Notes: generated by a model from the sequence alone, not told the origin. DNA of 64,000 bases from Orientallactaga sibirica (GCA_036365145.1 JAEOAD010000018.1:10336501-10400500); one strand, 5' to 3'. Shown: positions 45,596-58,034, numbered from the stretch's first letter. Numbers and translations: made by a program.

Positions 45596-46835
45596 TTTCA
45601 TTTATTGAGATTGTTTTTAGGTATATGAGTAGTAAAATTTTGAGTGGCGCAGCTTGCATTTTCTTCATCATATAAACCCTAAGTTTTTTTCCTAGTTTTT
45701 AAAAATTAATACGTCCTGACTATAAATAAATAAATGAGGTGTTACATAATCTGTTTTTCGGGATGAATTGGAACCAGAGGCAGTGAACTATGGCAGCCGG
45801 CCACATGTGCATCATCTGGAATATTTCTCTCATGCCAATGTGTCACTGCCTGACATAGCACAGATGGGCCCCATCCTCCTTTTTGTTGGAAGCAAGCTCA
45901 TCACCACCAGGAGAAGTTGGCTCCTGAAAACTCAGACTATTCCTTACACATGTCAATGAAGGGAGGGATAGAAATACAGAGAGGGTGGGAGGAGCAAAAG
46001 ACCATCCCCATCATTTGTGGACACTCTTGGGAGCCTTAAACTGGCAAGAATTAGGCCACTTTACACTGTCAAGTCCCAAAAAGTTTGGGAAGAATTTCAC
46101 TCTTCAACTAGAAGATTCCCCTAAATTCTTTATCAGGAGTAAATCCGGAAGCATAATTTTCACTCCAATGTCTGTCTCTAGGAGGACTGTCTGGATTTTC
46201 CTTTTCTCTGCACTTCCAATATCTTCAAATGCTTCCCTTCATGACACCAAATTGGAACAATCTTCATCCTAAGAACATTTCCAGTTCCGGAAAGAGATGT
46301 CACCCTCTTGTAATGAAATAATGTTACCTCTTTGTTAATGAAGGGGAAAAAACAAAATAAAAAGATTCTTAATTTTCCTCTTTCATACCCCACAACTTTA
46401 ATATTCTGGTTTATATCCTCCTAAGTTTTATCTATATGATTTAATTTGATTTGTGGAGAGTTTTCCAAAATTATACTCAATTTAAAGATAGCAAATTCTA
46501 AAGTTAATTCTTTCACAGAAATAAAACATAAATCAGCAGGAAATGCACTATGGACAGATGTATTTAGCAGATACTTTTGGCACATAGGAGTTTCTGTAAA
46601 CATTCCTTTCCTGTCCTTATCCCTACCTCTAAAGATAAGTACACAAGCCAGGCCTAAACAACCAGAGATACTTAGGTCTCTGGCCATGTGACTGGCTTAC
46701 TGACATACACTGAAACTAGGAGAGGTCAAATTAGGCTTTCTCAAATGTTTTGCTAAAAGTATATGGGAAGCGAAGTCCTATTTTTTTATGGGAAGATGTG
46801 TACACAAAGAGGATTATGAGCCATCTTGCCTTCTC
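45596..46835. other. No gene seen
   Basis: Unassigned AT-rich DNA. Overlapping open frames on both strands at 45985-46691 have no recognisable motif. Confidence 0.45.
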
Positions 46836-47062
46836 AGAGAAAACAACTGATCTACCATCAATCAACTCTGAGGAAGAGAGATAAGCTACAGAGTATGATG
46901 TGAGTAGTTGGTCCAGTCTTGAGGCCAGGAGACCCTGAACTTCTCATAGATAGAGAAAACTGACCTATAGTCCATCAACCCTGAGGAAAAGAGAGATGGG
47001 ATATAGAGTTTTATGTGAGCACTTGGACCAGTCACTGGAAACCTTGAACTTCCTAGGTGTCA
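46836..47062 (+). repeat. Two-copy tandem duplication, 117-bp period
   Basis: Copy 1 begins gagaaaacaactgatcta (46836) and copy 2 gagaaaactgacctatag (46953). Both continue with catcaa, ctgaggaa, agagagat and the gtgag...ttgg segments. The copies are clearly diverged, so the duplication is old. Confidence 0.8.
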
Positions 47063-48017
47063 GGTATAAATTCCTTATTTTGATGCAAACCATTTGAATT
47101 CATTTTGAATTGTAGAAGGAATGGCTTTCAAGTGGATGAATCTTGAACAATAGAATAAGTCTTTTTCCATATGACCATGAAGGGCAGAAAAAGTTCTTGA
47201 GCCTCAGAATGACACACTCTGAAAAATTTCAAAGTTTTAGGGCTACATATTTATTACCTAGTTTGACAAATATCTGATTTCTGGAATCATAACAGGACCC
47301 ACAATCAGAACATGTACCATGTGTTATAGTAGGGTCTATATTTACATTATATGTCACCTCACAATGTACCATTGCCACAGAAAACCTTTTCCCTGGGGAG
47401 ATGTAAGCACACCACTTCCCCATAGGGCACAGAAGACAGACCCATGGACAGTTACACCAAAACCAGTTTGAGTGAACCAATGAGTTTACTGAGTTACTTA
47501 CAGAGCAGGGAAAGGGGTTGCTTGCAGGAACAGTAGATGAGTCATATGCAGCCTCATCATGAGAAGTCTCATCCCATCCTGGATGATGACCTCCTCAAAA
47601 CTGCTTCTACTCAAAGGCAGCTGCATCACCAAAGAGCCCACCTCAGCACTGGTGACAACTCATGAAAGCGCCATCTCTGGAGCTCATTGCACAACCTGCA
47701 GGCAGCTGGCTCAGCTGCTCAGAGACTGGTACCATTTACAGGCAACTCAGTCAGAGTCTCTCTTCTCTAAGCAGATGTTCTGCCTTTATATAGCCTTAGG
47801 GCAGGGTCTTATAACCCTTTCTCAGACTTGTTGACTGTCTAAGTCTCTGGAACTTCCTTCCTGACCTCCCAGAAAGTTTTATTTCAGTTTCTAATTAACA
47901 TAACCCCGGGGAGTGGTTGAGTGACCTTTAAAATTTCAGGTCTCTCAGACTTGACTTTCTGAATCAGAGCCTCCTTCCTTTCTTCAAATTTGGAAGGAAT
48001 CTGCTGCAAAACAACCA
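47063..48017 (-). other. Unassigned; possible ERV-related sequence
   Basis: The minus-strand frame at 47229-47480 is Cys- and Trp-rich (83 codons) and includes a diverged single unit of the 54-bp repeat (47312-47372). The stretch 47500-47860 resembles sequence I remember flanking rodent LTRs, but I cannot name it. I infer no function. Confidence 0.25.
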
Positions 48018-48341
48018 CATGCTGCATTAGGGTCTGTATTCCTACATTACATGTAATCTCACCATGTACCAGATGCTGCATTAGGGTCTGTATTCCTACA
48101 TTATATGTAATCTCACCATGCACCAGATGCTGCATTAGGGTCTGTATTCCTACATTATATGTAATCTCACCATGTACCAGATGCTGCATTAGGGTCTGTA
48201 TTCCTACATTATATGTAATCTCACCATGTACCAGATGCTGCATTAGGGTCTGTATTCCTACATTATATGTAATCTCACCACGCACCAGATGCTGCATTAA
48301 GGTCTGTATTCCTACATTTTATGTAACCTTGTCATATACTA
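48018..48341 (+). repeat. 54-bp minisatellite, six copies
   Basis: Units of exactly 54 bp (atgctgc words at 48019, 48073, 48127, 48181, 48235 and 48289); the core is gctgcattagggtctgtatt. Because 54 is a multiple of three, the array is open on both strands (47884-48297 minus; 47990-48445 plus), giving an 18-residue periodic peptide. No other evidence for coding. Confidence 0.97.
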
Positions 48342-48640
48342 AATACTACATTATTACTAACCTCACTATGACTCTGGGATGCTTAGAGTACTCTCTTCCT
48401 GTAATGAAGGGGCCAACTGAAATGTGCCTAACACCTCCCAACTAGTAACTGGCAATGCTAGCTTACAATGAAAGCATAACAAGTCAAGACTTTTCACCTC
48501 ACACGAGAACCCCCAGATTATATCTGAAATCTTGTGGGGTACCTGCTTCTGTTCAGTCAGGGAAGGTCAAGGTTTGTCAAGAAGCATGTGTTGCTTAACC
48601 CACAGTCTGGTCCTTTGGTATAAACTCCCATAACTCCTGT
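48342..48640. other. No gene seen
   Basis: Unassigned unique DNA. Confidence 0.5.
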
Positions 48641-48990
48641 GTGAGCAAATATGTGGTCAGAGGCTATTCCAGGAAGAAGGGTTTATTTCAGTTTATAGTT
48701 AAAGGGCATATAACTATGCTGGGGAACACGTGGCAGCAGAAGCCTGAAGCAGCTGATCATACTAAATACAGTCAGAGAGCAGAGAAAAATGGATGTTTGT
48801 GATAAGAACACTTTCTCTTTTTGATTCAGTTGAAGACCCCTAACCTATGGAATGGTGCTGCCCACAGTGAGGGTGGATCTTCCCACCTCAATTAACCTAA
48901 TCTAGAAAATTCCTTGCAGATATGTCCAGAGGTTTGTTTCCATGGTGATTCTAAATCTTGTCAAGTTGACAATGAAGGTGAACCAGTACA
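48641..48990 (-). mobile_element. MaLR LTR (ORR1/MT-like), minus
   Basis: Reverse order as in the 26290 copy: aagggtttatttcagttta, cttcccacctcaattaacc, tctagaaaattccttgc, cttgtcaagttgacaatg. Confidence 0.65.
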
Positions 48991-49407
48991 TTTTCCTATG
49001 TGCTTGTTGATGCTCTTTGTGTTAAACTTTTCTTCTTCCTTCTGAAGTACTAGGCTGTTCATTTACTTTTAGATGTGGTGTTAATCCCATGAGATCTTAG
49101 GACATGATGAAAGTCTGACACCAGGAAAGGAGATGGATAAATAGGTCAAAGAAAAGTATCTCAGATTGCCTGCAGAAAAGCTGTGAGTGAGGCTTAGAGA
49201 TAAAGCATCCATCAGAGGATTCATCCTTACCATGCTTAATATTCCTGATGGGCTTGGTCCTTGACCAGAGCTACCTATGAAAGACACAGCCTTGGTGCCA
49301 ATACCACAGTGACATTCAAAGGCCAGTAGCTGAGGTGACATTGGTTGCAAGTCTGGAAGCCCATTCTCATCACCACCATGGCAGTCAGAAAAGCTGTGAT
49401 GGTGGAA
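48991..49407. other. No gene seen
   Basis: Unassigned unique DNA. Confidence 0.5.
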
Positions 49408-49530
49408 CCTGTTTATTTATTCAACAAATATGCATACAGCATCCATGTGCTAGGTGCCCTGCTAAGTGTAAAAACCAAGGCCAATTCTCTGCACTAAGCA
49501 CACATAGATTTTTCAGGGGATGGGGGGTGA
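49408..49530 (-). mobile_element. L2 remnant, minus
   Basis: tttattcaacaaatatgcat and gtgctaggtgccctgctaag follow the reversed L2 3' end. Confidence 0.6.
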
Positions 49531-49561
49531 TAGATGCTCATTGACATTCTAACTGCCTCTT

Positions 49562-49826
49562 AAAAACATGTATTTAGGGCTGGAGAGATGGCTTAGCGGT
49601 TAAGGCGCCTGCCTCCTGAGCCTAAGAACACTGGTTCTAATCTCCAGGTCCCACGTTTAGCCAGATGCCAAGTGACGCAAGGCAGCAATGCCGCACTTGA
49701 CCACAAGGGGGCGCACACATCTGGATTTCGTTCGCAGCAGCTGAGAGGCTGTCTTCATCTCCCTCTTTCTCTCGTCTCTCTCCCTCCAAAAAAAAAAAAA
49801 AAAAAAAAAAAAAAAACATGTATTTA
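49562..49826 (+). mobile_element. B2-like SINE with 15-bp target duplication
   Basis: Body 49577-49811; perfect aaaaacatgtattta at 49562-49576 and 49812-49826. About 28 A residues end it. It is one of the least diverged copies and carries the CTCF-like motif at 49698. Confidence 0.97.
49698..49716 (+). promoter_or_regulatory. CTCF-like motif inside SINE
   Basis: TGACCACAAGGGGGCGCAC has the full core CCACAAGGGGGCGC. It sits in the body of the youngest-looking SINE. SINE-borne CTCF sites are documented in mouse B2; binding here is inference. Confidence 0.55.
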
Positions 49827-50389
49827 CTCCAACATGATTAGGATTTGACCTGTTTCATAAGTGAGTGTAGATTTAGTGTAGTTGACTTAGCAACAGCTTG
49901 CATTGTGGTGAGGTGGTTCTATAGGTCTTCCATGCCTCTCAGAGGAAAGAAGTGATTCAGGAGCATCCCTTGGACTCAAAGAGAAGCAGACTTCATTGGA
50001 CTCCAGACCTACCAACATTCATCAACCAGAGTGGCTACCCATTTAGTATTTCATATCCTGGAATTACAAATAGGAAATATTTATTTAAAAGAGCACAATG
50101 CTTGCAGAATTTTTCACACTTGACTGTCAATGAAATTAATTGAATCATTTTTTTTCCTCAGACCTTATCAGTGTTCCTCACACATACAGCACTTAGTAAA
50201 TGTGTTTGTAATCCATTAGCAGATTAGTGAATGAGGGAGTGGAACTGGTCCATGTCACTGTCGGTATAGCTAATGATAGATAGATGTTACTGTCCCGAAT
50301 TTACTCATCACAACTCACTGATAGAGAATAGGAGCAAGGTATCTTTTTTGTTATAGGTAGTCTGCTAGGGACAGAGGACCAAGGAAAAT
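49827..50389. other. No gene seen
   Basis: Unassigned. A possible short L2/MIR trace (cacttagtaaatgtgtttg) lies at 50190. Confidence 0.45.
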
Positions 50390-51170
50390 ATGAGTGTCAC
50401 CTGCCGCCCAGCAGGACTAGAACCCACAGCTGGTCCAGTCTTATCCAATATGGCTGCAAGCAACTTCTCAGCAATGCTTCCTTCATGTGTTCCTGAGCTT
50501 AGCACACCTGTGGACTGGCTCTTTTTGCCACTTGAGCCTACCAATCAACCAGGTTTCTCCCTTATATACCTGAGTCTGATGACGAGGTTCTTCCTAATTG
50601 GCTGTTTGATCCATGTAAATGTCATAAAACACATAAATGAATCTCTCTCTGACTCTCCTAGCCCTTGCTTAATGGCCCCCTTTGGTAAGTTCTTGCTCTC
50701 TTCTCCCCCTTCCTAGCCTGACTGGGATGGAACAGGATTTTTTTTTTCTCCAGGTGCTTTCCTGCTTTGCTACATGTGTGATCCCTGTTTAAGCTCTGAG
50801 CCCCTTACTCTCTCTCAGTCTTCTTTGTCTCGCTATGTCAGGGGAATCTTTTGGCATGGTCTTTCCTATTTTGATTTGTGTGTGTGTGTGTGTGTCTTCC
50901 CCAGAGGGGCTTCTACCCCAGAAATATGAGGAGAGATTTTCTCTATCTCCCTTTTGGCTTGGGCTTCTCTGATAGCCCAAGCTATCCTAACTCCCCCTAA
51001 AATAAATCTCATAATTCATACTTTCCCCTTCTCTGAGTCTGAGTTTTCAATTCTTTGATAACTTGGAAAGGACCCAAAAGTTGGGGTATATGGGCCTGAT
51101 GTCTCCTGCATCTTCATGAAACTAATCCCTTCCTGGACTTCAAAAATCTCACATCAGTATCAGAACTGGA
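50390..51170 (+). mobile_element. Candidate solo LTR
   Basis: It has LTR-like order: a CCAAT word near 50541, TTATATA near 50562, an AATAAA signal at 51001-51006 and a following CT-rich U5-like segment to about 51170. The TATA to poly(A) distance (about 440 bp) is long, and I found no exact flanking duplication. A cryptic gene promoter is an alternative. The 108-codon frame at 50390-50716 falls here and is not called. Confidence 0.4.
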
Positions 51171-53273
51171 CTTTGACATTCTCTTGATCTTTTCCCTATG
51201 TTTGCCTCCTCATGATGACAAAGTGATGGTTTCAGGTATAGAAAACAACAAAAAATCATTTAAAGATGAAAAAATGGACCATAGTAGATTTTTAAATTAA
51301 TTTTTCATTGACCAGAAATGTGTCAAATTATTTTTCTAAGTCCAAAGACAGATAATGAATCAAGTATCTCATGTTTGAAGCCTCTACGGTAGACCTAATC
51401 ATAGGATTGGAGCATGGGTGAGTCAAGCTAGGTCAGCCACATGGAGTGTGAAGAGATTTGAACCCTAGAGGAAGGACTCTATGAAATAAACAAAAACCAG
51501 GAATATAGTATATTAGAACATAAATCAAGACCTCTTGAGGCTCCTATAAAATCTCAAAGGTTGTTTGCCATTATAATTCTGTCTGAAGAAAGAGATGATG
51601 AGCAGGAAGCATGCAGAGGAGAGCCCAGACAGAAAGCAGAACACCGTCTGTGATGTCACACCTGGCCTGCTCACAGGACAGCTGGAGAAGTGGTTTCTTT
51701 TCCACCCCCCACCCACCCAATTGAATTCTCTCCCAACAGGCCTTTAATTAGCAAAAGGCAGATAAAACCTTCCTCACAGTTCTCGATAAAACTGTTTTCC
51801 TTGTCCACAGCCAGGCAGTATTGAGACAAGATAAGAAGCAACTGGCTCAGGGAGGAAGACAGAACTCCATTTGGCCAGACGTCTGAGCTGACTGCATTTT
51901 TGTTTTCAAGATAGTTTATTTTCAAAATGCATTCTTGCTGGGGGTGCAAGAGGCGATAGAAGCTACAGCATCATTCGGGTTTTACTTTTTGTGACTCTAG
52001 AATATGTCTATTCCTTGGAAACTCATATATAGCTATGATACTTTCTTAGCAAGGCAAATTTGAAGTCTGATTTTTTTTCTTTTTGTATTTTATTTTGAAT
52101 GATTTAATAGACGTATATAATGTGTTTTGACCATGTTTGCTTCCTCCACTCTTCTTCCCACTCCCTTCTTCTTCCCAACTGTGATTGCCTTGAAGGAGAA
52201 TGTTCCATAATGTGTGAAAGACTGGATTTGGGGACAGGCTCCACCTGCTTCTTTGCTGCTGTGACCCGAGTATCCGGAACTGGCCATTGAGAGAAGGTAG
52301 GACAAGCTTGTGGGGAGAGCAGAAGGTCTGTCATACTTGGAATGGGTCTACTGAAAACATGTCCACACAAAGGCATTGATGAAGTGAGTGACAACAGAAA
52401 GCATTCCATCTAGAACCAGACCATGAAGACAGTGACAGACTTCTGCTCTGTTGCTCTCTGGTCTGCCTCCATCAGGCCAAACCACTGCAAAGTTGGAAGA
52501 GATGGTTTTGGTATCTTTTCCTGCTGAAAATTTGGGATATGTAATTTTCCACATACACCTATTTTCCCTCACCAAGTCATTAAGCATCATAATGCTCTGA
52601 AGCCTAGTACACAGGATTGGTTATTTACAGAAATGAGGGAAGCCATCTGAAAGTGGGTGCTGGTCTTTGTTGCCCTTCCTTCCAGGGTCCACTCTTCCTC
52701 CAAGAAGTTATTGTTATACAGGGTCTGTCTTGCCTGGATGGGCTTTCTACGTAGGTAGACTCTCTGCTATTTTTCTGTTAAATCCAAAAAATAGTACATT
52801 CCCTGTCCATACACATGCTCCTTCAAGCAAGAAAAAGACAAACAGTATGGCAACCTGCAGTTTAAAGGGGGTAAGATTCAGGACAAGAAGACCTGATAGG
52901 AAAACTCACGTCTATGTGTTTCTTTATTTGCAAAACAAGAACAATATTCATTCTGCAGTCTTACCATGATGACTTAAAGGTATGGTACATAGTATTCTGT
53001 GTGTACTGTGCACTTGGCCAATTGCTTCTACAAAGTCTTATGTTTATGATACTAGGGTATCCTATGATTCCTCCCCAACTTCATCTTCTCTCTCTCTCCC
53101 TCTCCCTCTCCCTCTCTCTCATCTCCCTAGCTTAAACACACACACATATACATGTTATCACTAAATTTTCACGTCATATTTCATGGGCAAGTCAAGGAAG
53201 TACTGTGTATATATTAATTGTTTTTTGTCTTGAATTGCTGCCAGATCTTACATTACAAAAATGGATTTGGAAA
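51171..53273. other. No gene seen
   Basis: About 2.1 kb of unassigned DNA with many short frames on both strands, including a 101-codon minus frame (52104-52409) and a 100-codon plus frame (52667-52969). None has a recognised motif. Simple CT repeats lie at 53085-53125. Confidence 0.45.
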
Positions 53274-53454
53274 GCCAGGCATGGTGGTACACACCTTTAA
53301 TCCCAGCACTCGGGAGGCAGAGGTAGGAGGATCACCATGAGTTTGAGGCTACCCTGAGACTACATAGTGAATTCCAGGTAAGCCTGAGCCAGAGTGAGAC
53401 TCTACCTCAAAAAACCAAAACAAAAAAAGAAGAAGAAGAAGAAGAATTTGGAAA
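53265..53454 (+). mobile_element. B1 SINE with target duplication
   Basis: Body 53274-53445: gccaggcatggtggtacacacc to gagtgagactctacctc, A-rich tail ending in (GAA)n. Flanks atttggaaa at 53265-53273 and 53446-53454. Confidence 0.94.
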
Positions 53455-53984
53455 TATAGGTCTAGACCAGGTTGTTCCTGTTTAATATGTCCATTTACTT
53501 CATCACGGAGAAAAGAATACTAGCCTAAGTGTTAGGGCTTATGGTCTTGCTTCTGTCAATACTGTATTAGCTATAGATGCAGATCATAAAATGCAGTGGG
53601 CATTACTCAAGGGGAATCATGCCATGTCTTCCACCTCAAGGGAGGAAGAAGACATCATTATTGGATGGTATTGGGAGAAAGAATGTAGCAACAGCTTCAT
53701 ATTCCCACCCCACTGATGGGGTGCCTTTGCTCCTCAGTTTGGAAGCTTACTTCCCACTTCCTCTAGGAAAGTGGTTCTGAAGCCAGCAAAGGAGTGGAAT
53801 TCAGGGGAAACATCTTCGAGGTTTGGGCAGCTAAAGATTCACAATGCCTTTCTTCACCTCTGTCTTATTAGTAATGAAGGAGATTTTATCTCTGTGTGTG
53901 ATTCCTGTAGCTATCTTTCAAGAGGATCCAGATGGATTGAAAATGGCAAAAAAATGTTACTTCTTGATTCCTCTTAAGCCCGAA
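53455..53984. other. No gene seen
   Basis: Unassigned unique DNA. Confidence 0.5.
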
Positions 53985-54125
53985 CAATAGGTATTTCCAC
54001 TCCCATTTTTACACGGAGAATCTGAAATTCAGTGAAGTAAATTGCCCAAGGAAGTAGAGCGTGAGCCACAAAGGTGGAATTGACCCCAGGACTTTTGGCT
54101 CCTAGGTCCTGGCCTGCTTCTGTCC
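53985..54125 (-). mobile_element. MIR remnant, minus
   Basis: cactcccatttttacacgg, gaagtaaattgcccaagg and aggtggaattgacccc follow the reversed MIR core. Confidence 0.65.
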
Positions 54126-54298
54126 CAGGCTGCTGCATAGAAATCCACTGTTCCATCCTCGAGTCAGCATGGGCTTCCAACTTTCTTTACACGGCCCTGG
54201 ACTAGACAGCTCTCACTTCTCCGTCTTGCTCTTGTTTCTTGCATCTGCAAAGTCAGGTGCTTAGACGAAAACAAGACATTTCTACAAAATCCAAGGTC

Positions 54299-54400
54299 AG
54301 GGATGGAGTGTAGCTCAGTGGCACATCTGTGCTTAGCATGTGCAAGAGCCTGTGTTCAATCTTATAAGCAAACACACATGCACACATACATACACTAGGG
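54299..54400 (+). mobile_element. ID element
   Basis: ggatggagtgtagctcagtgg, cttagcatgtgcaagagcc and gtgttcaatc are ID/BC1-like, followed by a CA-rich end. Confidence 0.7.
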
Positions 54401-54839
54401 GTGTTGGGTTTGTTTTCTCTACCAATTAAAGAATTAAAAGACAAGAAAGGGTTTATAAGAATAAAGATTATTCAAAGTAATGAAAAAAAGAACGCAGAGA
54501 ATATAGACTCCTTACAGAGTGGACTCCAGAGACTGGAAAATTTGCCTTTCCAATGGGAGCTGGACTTCTACCATGTGAGGGAAACTCAGCCTTCCAGAGA
54601 CCATGATTGGTCAGCTTAAACCAAGATGAAGGTGTGGTTGGTCCATAAAGCATGAGTAATGCAAGGGTCCCAGAAAGCTCCCCAAGCCAGCCTGCCAGTG
54701 GGAAAATTCACTTAGGCCGGGAAGAAGGAGGTCTTCACCTTCTTAGGTCACCATCTCAGGTTAGAATGTAGCATCTAGCAAGGATCCCTTTCCATCTATC
54801 TGTCTGTGTAGCCAAGGAAATGGCCCAGCTCCTATAGTG

Positions 54840-54840
<1 letters not shown>

Positions 54841-54887
<47 letters not shown>
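54841..54887 (+). repeat. (CA)n microsatellite
   Basis: About 22 uninterrupted CA units. Confidence 0.97.
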
Positions 54888-54974
54888 CAACTCTATGATC
54901 TTTGTTCTCCTTCACTATTGTGAATCTATATTGTAAACTTTAAAAAGGACATAAAATTGGTCTTTAAAAAATTA

Positions 54975-55180
54975 GGGCTGATGAGGTAGCTTAATGGTTA
55001 AGATGCTTGCATGCAAAGCCAGACGGCCCAGGTCCAATTCCCCGGTACCCACTAAATCCAGATTCACAAAGTGGGGCATGTGTCTAGAATTCATTTGCAG
55101 TGGGAGAAGGCTGTGGAGTGCCCATACTCACTTTTTCTCTCAGTGTCTATGCTTGTATCCCTCTTGAATAAAAAATTTAA
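54975..55180 (+). mobile_element. B2-like SINE
   Basis: Head gggctgatgaggtagcttaatgg, body ccagattcacaaagtggggc. More diverged than most copies. Confidence 0.85.
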
Positions 55181-56215
55181 AATATCAATGAAATAAAAGT
55201 TTATGTACAAATATGTACCAACTTGTAAATCTCTGAATTAATAGTTTAAAAATAAATAAAAATAGATCTAGTTCTAAGTAAGCACTGAAAGTGCAGACAA
55301 AAACACTTGGTCATCATCACTGTCTCCTCAGATTTTGAGACATCTCAGCACAAACCCGGAGCATCATCAAAGCCAACTGGAAACCAATGATCAGGCAGAG
55401 CACGACTCCTGAGGCCGGAGGACTGCGTGTGCCAACCACCAAACTCACTTCGCATATCAGCCTTGGATTATAATCCAAGAATGTTAGAAGTTATGTTCTT
55501 TTCATGGTAGCCATGGTGAAAATTATCTGGGTTTTAGCCAGCTATTATAGAATGTCAGTCATCAGTATAAATAAAGTAGTATTCTTTAATCATTAAGAAG
55601 AGCATGTCATCCTAAGCTACATGAAACTCTGTTTCAGAAAAGGAGAATACAATTTTTTTAAATAAAACCATAGATTCCTTTCAAATGCAGGTGAAAATTA
55701 CCATGGAGTGCCATTTTGATGCTAGCTTATGTTACATATAGTTTATGGAAACTCAGAACTTCTGATCAAACAGGGTTAAAAGCAAGTAGATTGAAAAGCT
55801 GCTTCCTAAGACATTTTTGAAGGCTTTTCTCTGAGGGCTGTGCTGTCAAAACAAAGCAAGAGTAGACTTTCCAACCCCCGCTTTTCAACAACTCCCTCAA
55901 ATACTAACACTGTCCCTGCAACGAGTAACACATGTGTTTTCAATGCTGTGAAACTTTGGGCTATGATTTAAACAGTTGGCATGTGACAAAGAACTTAACT
56001 TAAAAGTGGAACGTTAGGATGTTAGTCACTTCTTTACCTTCTACTGCTGTTAGCAAGTTGGATGAAGTTTTCCAAATAAACTTCTTGACATCTCTTAGAA
56101 AACATACCGCCTTATGACAACCTTTCCAAAAAAGAAATGATCACTTTCTCCTTCTCTGTTTCCATTTTTGGATTGTTTCTCTGTGTTCTTAATAGTTATT
56201 TGCTTTCTTATCTTT
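55181..56215. other. No gene seen
   Basis: Unassigned AT-rich DNA. Confidence 0.5.
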
Positions 56216-56462
56216 CATGTTTGTGGAGGGTGGGTGTGTACATGCATACCTCCCAACACACATGCATGCCATAGTACATGGTCAGAGGGCAAATCTTGAA
56301 TGTCAGTCTCTTCCTTCCACCTTATCTGAGGCGAGGTGTCTCCTTGTTCACTGCTCTGTTCACCAGGATGGCTGGCTCAGCAAACTTCCCACCTATCACC
56401 TGCCTTCATTTCCCATCTTGTTGTTATGTGCTGGGATTACAGACACCTACTACAGTGTTTGA
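56216..56462 (-). mobile_element. Old SINE (B3/B1-like), minus
   Basis: acatggtcagagggcaaatc, ctcttccttccaccttatc and tgctgggattacagacacc read as reversed B3 and B1 parts. Confidence 0.5.
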
Positions 56463-56520
56463 TTTATTTAGTAGTTTAATTATTTAATTTTTTTACAGTG
56501 TTTGATATTTTTGTTGTTCA

Positions 56521-56672
56521 TTTTTTTTATTGACAACTTCTATACTTACATACACATGATATTTCCCTCCCCTCCCCCATTCCACTTTAGAATGCCAATG
56601 TCCATCATATCCCCTCCCTCTCTCCATTAGTCTCTCTTTTAATTTGATGTCATCATCTTTTTCTTCCATGTG
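56521..56672 (-). mobile_element. L1 3' end, minus
   Basis: Reverse complement of the last 150 bp of the L1 at 22232-24530 (gatgatgacatcaaattaaa to gtcaataaaaa on the minus strand). Severely 5'-truncated. Confidence 0.93.
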
Positions 56673-56745
56673 GGTTCTTGGACTGAGCTCAGGTGCTCAC
56701 GTGTGCAAGGCAGTGCGTTAGCCATTGGGTAATTTTCCCAGCCAT
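56673..56745 (-). mobile_element. SINE head fragment, minus
   Basis: gctcaggtgctcacgtgtgc and ttagccattgggtaattttcc resemble a reversed ID/B4 head. Confidence 0.45.
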
Positions 56746-57779
56746 TTTTACCAATTATCTTCTATAAAATCATCAAGAAATGCTGAGTTAGCAAACACTG
56801 AGCCATTATTCCTAGACAGAAGAAAGGGTGTGTTTCTGCAGTATCTGCTGCAATTTTGTCATCCAGCCAATACATAAACTGTGTTTTTGTTTAAAGTTAT
56901 CTTTCCCGATGTATATTGTTGATTTATTAACACTGAATATTACATGTTTGAATGATGCCTATCAATCACACAAATTTTCTGTGATTTACCTGTAGCTAGG
57001 CATGAGAGCACTCAGTGACTCAAATACTTTGTTGCTCTTTACATATTCATGAATGGCTGTAGAAGTGCTATAAATATTGATTTTGAAATTCCAAATCAAT
57101 TTTAGCAAGTTAATGGCCTCATAAACATGGAAAAACACAATATTAAGGATCAACTGTGGCTATGTGCCATAGATCATACTACATTGTATGGGACTATGGG
57201 TATACATGCCTATGTTCCATTTTAAGTTAAATTCCCTGAGAATAGAGATTTCTGTTGCATTTCTGTTTGCTCTTGGATCATTGTCTTGTCCTTTGAAGAC
57301 CAAGTCTATCACTGATGCATCCAGTTACCAGACTCCTGGTTCTAGGTTTAGAAATAATTCTAAACCATATTAAGATGGAATCTCACCATAGGCAAATTCA
57401 GCTGGATTGCCACTGCTACCAAAACCTATTCTTGCCCATTCCCAACGGATGCTTCCTCTCCCTGGGGGAGTTGGGATGGCAACAAGCTTTCCTGTCTTAT
57501 TTGTTCCCTTTTTTCCTTTGGGTGTCCCCAGTGTTTCTACACAATGTCTCTTCTAACTTTACTCCATTTTGCCATAGACATTTTTGCGTCTGTGGAAAGC
57601 ATGGGCATTTGGGTGAACAGACTGGGCTTGATGTTTAGCCATCCACAGTGCTAATTGCAATGCCAATGCCACTGGAAAGTTGCCTCTCTAAGACGTTGTG
57701 ATTCCTGCTATGAAGTGGTAAAAGTAGCTTGTTGCATAACAAAACTAACTGGTCGGTAAAAGGTAGTTCTGTCACTGAC
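56746..57779. other. No gene seen
   Basis: Unassigned. A 107-codon plus frame (57315-57638) has no recognised domain. Confidence 0.45.
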
Positions 57780-58034
57780 ACTTGGAGATCAACATGGCAA
57801 GAAAGTGAGAAGAAGAAGAAATCAAACTATCCTTATTTGTAGATGACATGATTCTATACAGAAGAGACACTAACGACTTTAGCCAGGAAACTCTTAGATA
57901 TGATAAACACTTTCCTGAAAGTGACAGGGTACATTAACATATGAAATTACTATCTTTCTATAAACCAATAACAAAAATGCTAAGAAAGAAATCAGGGACA
58001 TAATCCCATTCACAGTTGCCTTAAAAATATCCAG

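Noticed and set aside
47884..48445. Two overlapping opposite-strand genes of 137 and 151 codons
   Set aside because: Both arise because the 54-bp unit is a multiple of three and lacks stops on both strands.
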